A stretch of 12,239 bases of DNA from JBBRHH01 sp038222915 (GTDB taxonomy: Bacteria > Planctomycetota > Phycisphaerae > Tepidisphaerales > Tepidisphaeraceae): positions 1-12,239 of the forward strand of contig JBBRHH010000133.1 of assembly GCA_038222915.1 (NCBI GenBank), given 5' to 3'. Positions 1 through 5,113 of this stretch are shown piece after piece. Under the pieces are notes generated by a model. It was not told the origin of the DNA. It did no database searches and was given only the letters and a program-made list of their open reading frames with translations. Each line of letters opens with the position of its first letter. Positions within the stretch are counted from its first letter, which is position 1. The translations under genes were made by a program, and so were the position numbers.

Positions 1-272
1 GCGAGCTCCTTGAAGAAGTCGCGCGGCATCTCATCCAGCTTGGGCCTTCCCGGCGTCGGAATGACCATGCCGAAATCTTCGGCGTTTCCCTCGAACTTCG
101 GCTGCACCGTGAAACACTCGGCCTTCTTCTCTTCATCCCAGCAGATGAACGCCTTCTGCGACGGCTGATTTACGTCTTTGTCCTTGGCCGCGAAATAGCA
201 GCACGCCGCCTGGGCGGCCGACGCGGCAAGTCCCGTCGCACACAAGAGCGATGCAGCAATCCGGCGTTTCAT
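1..272 (-). CDS. DUF2330-like secreted protein (5' part, truncated by window edge)
   Basis: Ninety residues are visible and the gene continues past the left edge. The N-terminus (MKRRIAASLLCATGLAASAAQA) is a typical Sec signal peptide: three basic residues, a hydrophobic core and a likely cleavage at AQA/ACC. The mature part starts with a Cys-Cys-Tyr-Phe stretch and goes on to a segment ending in 'EDFGMVIPTPGRPKLDEMP'. A post-signal CC/CG motif followed by a 'dF.mviPtP..P' motif matches the start of DUF2330 proteins, a secreted family of unknown function. The start is well supported by AAGGAG six bases upstream of the ATG. It is divergent from proC, with 125 bp between the starts. The family call rests on motif memory over only 90 residues. 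The location outside the cytoplasmic membrane is more secure than the family name. Confidence 0.7.
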   Translation of the reverse strand, partial: MKRRIAASLLCATGLAASAAQAACCYFAAKDKDVNQPSQKAFICWDEEKKAECFTVQPKFEGNAEDFGMVIPTPGRPKLDEMPRDFFKEL

Positions 273-365
273 ACAGTGCTCCTTGAAATGGAAGTCCAGC
301 CTCGCGCCATTTGACGCCGCTCGCTTGAAAAAGATTCCAATTCTCAGTGGCGGGCAAATGCGTGG

Positions 366-395
366 ACAATTCGGCAACCGCCCGACACAATTCGG
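366..395. repeat. 9-bp direct repeat ahead of proC
   Basis: ACAATTCGG occurs at 366-374 and again at 387-395, with starts 21 bp apart (two helical turns). It lies immediately before the proC ATG at 398. The spacing is what a dimeric regulator bound to one DNA face would use, but the repeat is short and could be chance. No clear -35/-10 pair was found nearby; TTGACG at 311 is the best -35-like hexamer and lacks a good partner. Confidence 0.3.
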
Positions 396-397
396 TC

Positions 398-1210
398 ATG
401 ACTTATGAACTGGGATTTATCGGTGCGGGAAACATGGCCGAGGCGATCGCACGCGGGGTGATCTTCTCGTCCCTGATCGGTCCCAGCGGGATCATTGCGT
501 CGGACGTTTCGGCCGAACGCCGCGAATTGTTCTCCACCCAGCTCAACACCGCGGTTACACAGGACAATGCGCAAGTTGCCTCCAACTGCAACGTCATCGT
601 TCTGAGCGTCAAGCCTTATCAGATGGAAACGGTTTTGGCGGGACTGGGCGCAGCGCTGAATCCGAATACGCTGATAATCTCCATCGCGGCCGGCATCAGC
701 AGCAAATCCATCGAAACGTACTTGGGCAAGGACAAACATTTCCGCGTAGTTCGCACCATGCCGAACACGCCGATGCTGATCGGTGAAGGGATGGTTGCCG
801 TCGCGCCCGGCGAGTACGCGACGGCAGACGATCTGCAGACTGCGCGAAAGATTTTCGAATCCGCCGCGACGGTGATCGACGTTAGCGAAGACCAGATTGA
901 CGCGGTGACGGCCATGAGCGGCTCGGGGCCCGCGTACTTCTACTACTGGGTTGAGAGCATGACGACGGCCGGGATTGGCCTTGGCCTTTCTCCGCAGCAT
1001 GCTCACCAGCTTGCCGCGCGCACGGCACTGGGCGCGGCGAAGATGCTGGTGCAATCCAGCGACTCTCCCGCGGAACTTCGCCGAAAAGTCACCACGCCCG
1101 GCGGCACCACACAGGCGGCACTGGAGTCGATGGAATCCAGCGGCGTGGGCGCGGCGATAGTCAGCGCGGTGAAACGCGCCGCGGAGCGCAGCCGCGAACT
1201 CGGGAAGTAA
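398..1210 (+). CDS. proC: Pyrroline-5-carboxylate reductase
   Basis: Last step of proline synthesis: NAD(P)H-dependent reduction of 1-pyrroline-5-carboxylate to L-proline in the cytoplasm. The N-terminal Rossmann motif GAGNMA is at residues 9-14, and the family motifs VKP (71-73) and RTMPNTP (119-125) follow. The C-terminal dimerisation/active-site domain shows SGSGPAY (174-180) and TTPGGTT (232-238). From the ATG at 398 the protein is 270 residues, the usual ProC length. A GTG at 347 would add 17 residues without family resemblance, so it was not used. No good Shine-Dalgarno precedes 398. The neighbours are not proline-pathway genes, so it is probably its own transcription unit, though the following small genes lie on the same strand after 83 bp. 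Confidence 0.96.
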   Translation: MTYELGFIGAGNMAEAIARGVIFSSLIGPSGIIASDVSAERRELFSTQLNTAVTQDNAQVASNCNVIVLSVKPYQMETVLAGLGAALNPNTLIISIAAGISSKSIETYLGKDKHFRVVRTMPNTPMLIGEGMVAVAPGEYATADDLQTARKIFESAATVIDVSEDQIDAVTAMSGSGPAYFYYWVESMTTAGIGLGLSPQHAHQLAARTALGAAKMLVQSSDSPAELRRKVTTPGGTTQAALESMESSGVGAAIVSAVKRAAERSRELGK

Positions 1211-1293
1211 TCACTTTCGCCGTTCCACCCCTTTGCGCAGTCTGATAGTTTCCGTCCTGTTCGATCACACAAACGTTCGAAAGGACAAACGAA

Positions 1294-1455
1294 ATGGCAA
1301 GCACGAAGAGCAAGATCAACTCCGGCGTAGATAAAGCGGCGAAGAAGACCAAGAAGGTCGCGGGCAAGGCGGTCGACAAGGCCAAGAGCGCCGCGAAGTC
1401 GGCCGGCAGCGCGATGAAAAAAGCGGGCAGCAAAGTGAAGAAGGCCGTCGAGTAA
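1294..1455 (+). CDS. Small Lys/Ala-rich histone-H1-like basic protein
   Basis: A 53-residue protein with 16 Lys, no Arg, 12 Ala and only three acidic residues. Lys-Lys and Ala-Lys runs recur throughout (for example KAAKKTKKVAGKAVDKAK). This composition resembles bacterial histone-H1-like nucleoid proteins (Hc1/KA-rich tails). Small amphipathic stress peptides of LEA or CsbD type are an alternative. There is no signal peptide or hydrophobic segment, so it should be cytoplasmic, and DNA or RNA binding through charge is an inference. AAAGGA about eight bases upstream supports the ATG. The stop is followed 22 bp later by the next gene, so the two are probably co-transcribed. Confidence 0.75.
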   Translation: MASTKSKINSGVDKAAKKTKKVAGKAVDKAKSAAKSAGSAMKKAGSKVKKAVE

Positions 1456-1477
1456 ACTCAGTGGGCGGGAGCAGATC

Positions 1478-1555
1478 ATGGAACCAATGAAGCCGATGAA
1501 ACCCATGGAGCCGATGCGTCCCATGGAACCGATGAAGCCGATGGAACCGATGAAG
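1478..1555 (+). repeat. 9-bp coding repeat (Met-x-Pro triplets)
   Basis: The 5' end of the gene is built of about eight and two-thirds imperfect copies of a 9-bp unit, roughly ATG-(G/A)A(A/G)-CC(A/G/C), encoding Met-Glu-Pro or Met-Lys-Pro. The copies differ mainly at third positions and by Glu/Lys/Arg choice. Every repeat carries an in-frame ATG, so several internal initiation codons exist. Confidence 0.8.
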
Positions 1556-1810
1556 TTCCAGGATCCGTGGTGGCCCAAAGACCTTGGTCAACCCAACTCC
1601 GCCGGCAGCCAGAACGATCTGCGTTACGCTTATTTCGCTGACGCGCGACGGCTGGCCATCCAGCGCGGAGGCAAGACCACCCTCTACGACACCGCCGATC
1701 ATCGCATCGGCGGTGCATCGCAGCAGCAGCACAACAACGACGGTGGCGCGACCTTCACCAGCCAGCATGGTGATATCGAATTGAACGACCTGAAGATTGT
1801 CAGCCAATAG
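1478..1810 (+). CDS. EPMKPM-repeat protein with conserved Tyr/Gln-rich C-terminal domain
   Basis: 110 residues. The first 26 are almost pure Met-(Glu/Lys/Arg)-Pro triplets, then comes a Trp-Trp-Pro motif (residues 30-32). A compact C-terminal domain follows, with 'SGSQNDLRYAYF'-type, 'LYDTADHRIGG' and 'SQQQ' motifs. I recall uncharacterised bacterial proteins with this same layout (Met-Pro triplets, WWP, a beta-rich tail with SQQQ), so I consider it a real gene of unknown function, not a low-complexity artefact. Family membership could not be tested here. There is no signal peptide or membrane segment. GGGAG lies about six bases before the ATG. It sits between the histone-like peptide gene (22 bp before) and the DUF72 gene (9 bp after), suggesting one transcript. 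Confidence 0.8.
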   Translation: MEPMKPMKPMEPMRPMEPMKPMEPMKFQDPWWPKDLGQPNSAGSQNDLRYAYFADARRLAIQRGGKTTLYDTADHRIGGASQQQHNNDGGATFTSQHGDIELNDLKIVSQ

Positions 1811-1819
1811 AGAACCGGC

Positions 1820-2713
1820 GTGCCCGAGAAACCGATCCTGACGCCGGAAGAACGCCGCGCGAAGCGAGAGGCACGGCGGGCCAAGCAGCGGCAGGACAAT
1901 TTTGGCCGCGCCCGGAAAATGCACGAAACTCGGCTGGCCGCGCCTCCGGCCCTCCCGTCGCTTTTCTCCGGCAACGGCGATTCAACACGGATCAACGTCG
2001 GCTGCTCCGGCTGGTTTTACTGGCACTGGCGGAACAATTTCTATCCGGCCGATCTTCCCAGCAACCAATGGTTCTCGCACTACGCCAGCCAGTTTAAGAC
2101 TGTTGAGCTCAACGCCCCTTTTTACTCCTGGCCGACCGTTGGCACCGTCAGGACATGGATTCGGCAGGCTGGCCGGCGACGGTTTGTCTACACCGTCAAA
2201 GTGTGCGAGCTGATCACCCACGTCAAACGATTTCAGAACTGTCGCGAGCTGATCCGCGATTTCGGTTTGATTGCGGATCTCCTGGGCGATCGCATGGGGT
2301 GCCTTCTTTTCCAACTGCCGCCGAGCTTCCATTACACCCCGGCACGTCTGAAAAAGATTGTCACGCAGTTGGAGCCCGCCCGCAAAAACGTCGTTGAATT
2401 CCGCCACCGCAGTTGGTGGAACGATTGTGTTTACGACGCCTTCCGCGCATCTGGCACGATTTTCTGTTCGTGCAGCGGGCCGCGCCTTCCTGACGAGTTG
2501 ATCAAGACGGCCGACGACATTTATATCCGCTTTCACGGCGTCAAACAGTGGTACCGCCACGATTACACGAAGGAAGAACTTGCGGTCTGGGCCCATCGCA
2601 TTCAAAGCTGCGGCGCTAAGCGCATCTGGGCGTACTTCAACAATGACCGCGATTGCAATGCCATCCGGAATGCCCGCGAGTTGATGCGCCAGTTAAAAAG
2701 AATTTCTCTATGA
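1820..2713 (+). CDS. DUF72 family protein (YecE-like)
   Basis: A 297-residue cytoplasmic protein. After a basic, Arg/Ala-rich extension of about 55 residues comes the DUF72 TIM-barrel-like domain. It shows GCSGW (61-65), VELNAPFY (95-102), FQLPPSF (164-170), EFRHRSWW (193-200), IYIRFHG (234-240) and the closing YFNND (272-276). This order of motifs is diagnostic for DUF72 (the E. coli YecE family), whose biochemical function is not established. The start is a GTG nine bases after the previous stop, with a poor ribosome site, consistent with translational coupling. The charged N-terminal extension is longer than in a minimal DUF72 protein, so a later start is possible, but no good internal candidate precedes the domain. 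The 3' end overlaps the convergent pentapeptide gene by 6 bp. Confidence 0.92.
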   Translation: MPEKPILTPEERRAKREARRAKQRQDNFGRARKMHETRLAAPPALPSLFSGNGDSTRINVGCSGWFYWHWRNNFYPADLPSNQWFSHYASQFKTVELNAPFYSWPTVGTVRTWIRQAGRRRFVYTVKVCELITHVKRFQNCRELIRDFGLIADLLGDRMGCLLFQLPPSFHYTPARLKKIVTQLEPARKNVVEFRHRSWWNDCVYDAFRASGTIFCSCSGPRLPDELIKTADDIYIRFHGVKQWYRHDYTKEELAVWAHRIQSCGAKRIWAYFNNDRDCNAIRNARELMRQLKRISL

Positions 2714-2974
2714 TCGGCTTGCGTAGGCCTTCAGCGCCTCGGTGAGCAGCACCCCGTTCACGGTCATCCCCGTTAAATCGCAGTGCTCGATCTTCACCCC
2801 CGCGAGTTTCACGTTGGAGAAAGTGGCGCTGCTGAGGTTGATGTCGTCGAATATCGCGGCGATTAGATTCACGTCATGGAATAGCGCATCGGCCAGGTTC
2901 ACGTTTTTGAAACTCGAGCCGGCAAGGTTTGCGTCGTCCACAACCAACGGTTCCTTAACGTTTTTGATCTCCAC
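2708..2974 (-). CDS. Pentapeptide-repeat protein
   Basis: 88 residues, mostly about twelve tandem pentapeptides with alternating Leu and Phe/Ile at the central position (for example DANLA-GSSFK-NVNLA-DALFH), which predicts a short right-handed quadrilateral beta-helix. The end (GMTVNGVLLTEALKAY) resembles the capping helix seen in other small pentapeptide proteins. There is no signal peptide. The start is a GTG; AAGGA lies ten bases upstream, overlapping the end of the NADAR gene, whose stop is at 2991-2993. The 16-bp gap and same strand imply co-transcription with the NADAR gene. Some pentapeptide proteins mimic DNA and bind gyrase (Qnr, MfpA), but this one is short for that and the function is unknown. 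Confidence 0.85.
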   Translation of the reverse strand: MEIKNVKEPLVVDDANLAGSSFKNVNLADALFHDVNLIAAIFDDINLSSATFSNVKLAGVKIEHCDLTGMTVNGVLLTEALKAYASRS

Positions 2975-2990
2975 CGCGCCATCATCCTTT

Positions 2991-3530
2991 TCATTCTGAC
3001 CGTTCAGCCTTGATCGTCGCCCGTACCCGCATCAACACTTCGCCCAGCCAATTCTTCCCCGGCCACACGTCTGGCCGGGTCGCTCGCGGGTCATCGCTTG
3101 CCAATCCAATGCCCCAGAGCGCATCCAACGGGCTCGCCTCCACAATCACATCCTCGCCCGTCGCGAGCAATTCCGTTTGCAGTTCGGGATTCTGTCGAAA
3201 CTTCTCCAGCAAGCCGCGCTCAACCAGATCACGGGCCACCGCCTTCCAGACCGCGTCATCGTAATTCGCGACCTTGCGTCCCAGGGCTTTCTGCTTTCGC
3301 GGATTCTTTTCAGCGAGGACCTCCGCCATGATCGCGGCATCGCCAAAAAACTTCGCTTTGGACCACATCATCCATTGCTCCCCGCAGCAATAGACCACTG
3401 CGTCCACCACGAATGTCGATGGATACCAATTGCTTGGCCAGCCGCTCCAGAACAGGACAAACCCATCCCGGCGCGTCACGTCACCCGCGAGGTTTTTGTT
3501 ATTCGACGGTTCCATGGGTCGCCCAGCCAT
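2991..3530 (-). CDS. NADAR domain protein (YbiA-like / N-glycosidase family)
   Basis: 179 residues from the ATG at 3530. The NADAR fold is evident: RDGFVLFWSG near residue 21, then YCCGEQWMM (47-55) with the conserved Glu-Gln, KAKFFGD (58-64), VWKAV (94-98), LWGIGLASDDP (138-148) and WPGKNWLGEVLMRVR (156-170). Relatives include E. coli YbiA, which hydrolyses reactive riboflavin-pathway intermediates, and ADP-ribosyl hydrolases that remove ADP-ribose from guanine bases. Which substrate applies here cannot be told from sequence. A TTG at 3563 would add 11 residues, and an ATG at 3515 would remove five. 3530 was chosen because AGG precedes it at a usable distance. It forms a two-gene unit with the downstream pentapeptide gene. 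No DarT-like ADP-ribosyltransferase lies next to it. Confidence 0.88.
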   Translation of the reverse strand: MAGRPMEPSNNKNLAGDVTRRDGFVLFWSGWPSNWYPSTFVVDAVVYCCGEQWMMWSKAKFFGDAAIMAEVLAEKNPRKQKALGRKVANYDDAVWKAVARDLVERGLLEKFRQNPELQTELLATGEDVIVEASPLDALWGIGLASDDPRATRPDVWPGKNWLGEVLMRVRATIKAERSE

Positions 3531-3611
3531 TGTCCAACCTACGTCAATTGTGCGATGAATCAATGAATCGATCCAGATGACGCACTCTGCCGTTCATGGT
3601 AAACCTCCCCT

Positions 3612-4787
3612 ATGCCCTCTTCCGCGCATCGCATCATCGTTCTTGGCATTATGGGCCGGCTTCCGTTTGGGGGCCAAACCTGGCTGTATCTTAACTGGCT
3701 TCGCGGGCTGCATCAGCTTGGCCACGAAGTCTGGTATGTCGAGGACGACACGGTCTGGCCTTACGACCCAGTTGCCAACTGCGTCACCGACGACTGTTCG
3801 TATGCAGTCAATCACATCAAGACTTGCATGGAGCGGATTGGCCTGCCTGACCGCTGGGCCTTTCGGCTTGCCGGGGCGAAATCCAACTGTTATGGACTGA
3901 CGGCGGACAAGCTCAATGACCTCTATCGCAGCAGCGACGTGCTGCTCAATATTGTCGGGGCAACGGACCTGCGTGAAGAACAACTGGCCGCCAGGTTTCG
4001 CGTTTACGTTGAGACCGATCCGGTCACGGCCGAGCTGAATCTTGCGAACGGCGACGAGCACACGCGCTGGGCCTTTTCGGTGCACCAGAAGATCATGACT
4101 TATGGTGAAAACTACGGCGCGCCCGATTGCGGCGTTCCGCTTGGTGATCTCAAATTCGGCAAAACGCGACAGCCGATTGACGTTGAGTTGTGGCCCATGA
4201 AATTTGACGCGGCCGCGCCCTATTTCACCACCATTGGCAACTACCGGCAGTCGGGGAGCGACGTCTCCTACAATGGCCAGACTTATCACTGGAGCAAGCA
4301 TCACGAGTGGGAGAAATTCATCGATATCCCAAAATCTACCGCTCAGAAGTTTGAGTTGGCGATGAAGACGGATAGCGCCGCTGACGTGGACTTTTTGGAA
4401 TCGCACGGCTGGCGCATTGTTCCGCCGTTTGATATGTCGCTCGACATTTTTGGCCGATACCAGCGCTACTTCCAAACCTCCCGCGCTGAATTCACGGTCG
4501 CCAAGGACCAGAACGTGCGGTTGCGGAGCGGCTGGTTCAGCGAGCGCGACACTTGCTATCTGGCGAGCGGAAAACCTGTCATCACACAGGATACGGGTTT
4601 TGGTGCGGTGATTCCGACTGGCAAGGGACTCTTTGCCTTCAATACGACGGAGGAGGTGCTGGCCGCGATCGAGGCCATCAACAGCGACTATGCCGGTCAG
4701 TGCAACGCTGCGCGGGAAATCGCTGTTGAATACTTCGGCGCCAAGAAGGTCGCTGGAAAACTGATGAACGATATTGGGCTGGGATGA
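3612..4787 (+). CDS. GT-B-like glycosyltransferase
   Basis: 391 residues, no signal peptide. The N-terminus (residues 7-45) is a Rossmann-like half with 'RIIVLGIMGRLPFGGQTW' and the GLHQLGHEVWYVED motif typical of GT-B enzymes scanning for a partner sugar. The C-terminal half (about 245-390) has SGWFSERDTCYLASGKPVI (306-324), then DTGFG and an 'IPTGKGLFAFNTTEEVLAAIE' segment. This corresponds to the nucleotide-sugar-binding region of GT1/GT4-like transferases, where a Glu/Asp is followed by '..LAsGkPvi..d.G'. Donor and acceptor are not predictable. No clear Shine-Dalgarno precedes the ATG. The stop overlaps the next start (ATGA), so the small membrane protein is translationally coupled. A spore-maturation CgeB-like assignment is a possible alternative within the same fold. 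Confidence 0.82.
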   Translation: MPSSAHRIIVLGIMGRLPFGGQTWLYLNWLRGLHQLGHEVWYVEDDTVWPYDPVANCVTDDCSYAVNHIKTCMERIGLPDRWAFRLAGAKSNCYGLTADKLNDLYRSSDVLLNIVGATDLREEQLAARFRVYVETDPVTAELNLANGDEHTRWAFSVHQKIMTYGENYGAPDCGVPLGDLKFGKTRQPIDVELWPMKFDAAAPYFTTIGNYRQSGSDVSYNGQTYHWSKHHEWEKFIDIPKSTAQKFELAMKTDSAADVDFLESHGWRIVPPFDMSLDIFGRYQRYFQTSRAEFTVAKDQNVRLRSGWFSERDTCYLASGKPVITQDTGFGAVIPTGKGLFAFNTTEEVLAAIEAINSDYAGQCNAAREIAVEYFGAKKVAGKLMNDIGLG

Positions 4788-5107
4788 TGAAGCTGCCTTC
4801 GAACATGCCGGTCGAAGCTACGAAGCTGGAATATCGCGCGGCGAACGATGACAAGAAACATCTTCAAATCTGGCTGATCGTCCGCACCCTCGCGTTTTGG
4901 ATTCTGGCAATCATCGTCTCAGTTGCCGGAATTCTGGCTGCCGTCATTTTGGTGCCGGTGGGTTATACGATGGCCGGTTCCGCGGTGGACTGGACGCAGG
5001 CGGTTGAGGGGGGCGCTGTAGCGGTTGGCGGCATCCTCTCGCTCCTGCCGGCAATGATCATGATCGCGTTCGACGACACGAAGCCGGGCGGTTGGCGGCG
5101 TCACTGA
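4784..5107 (+). CDS. Small two-helix membrane protein, unknown function
   Basis: 107 residues with no family I recognise. A charged N-terminal stretch (about 1-27) precedes a long hydrophobic segment (about 29-60, from IWLIVRTLAFW to VILVPVG). A short loop containing VDWTQ follows, then a second hydrophobic segment (about 75-96) and a basic end (GGWRRH). Both ends are probably cytoplasmic. The ATG overlaps the stop of the glycosyltransferase gene by 4 bp (ATGA), which ties the two together. A second in-frame ATG directly follows. A role in anchoring the transferase or moving its product is only an inference. The gene ends 6 bp from the end of the convergent HEAT/TPR gene. Confidence 0.75.
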   Translation: MMKLPSNMPVEATKLEYRAANDDKKHLQIWLIVRTLAFWILAIIVSVAGILAAVILVPVGYTMAGSAVDWTQAVEGGAVAVGGILSLLPAMIMIAFDDTKPGGWRRH

Positions 5108-5113
5108 TTTTCG

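Noticed and set aside
344..1054. Long open frame on the strand opposite proC (236 codons)
   Set aside because: It is antisense to a complete, well-supported ProC with all family motifs. Its peptide is Arg/His-rich with no domain, as expected from GC-rich antisense.
1003..1578. Antisense frame with repeated Gly-Ser-Met-Gly/Phe-Ile-Gly units
   Set aside because: The repetition is the reverse complement of the Met-Glu/Lys-Pro coding repeat, and the frame crosses three real plus-strand genes.
2708..3563. Toxin-antitoxin reading of the NADAR/pentapeptide pair
   Set aside because: Known NADAR antitoxin systems pair with a DarT-type ADP-ribosyltransferase. The partner here is a pentapeptide-repeat protein without an ADP-ribosyltransferase motif.
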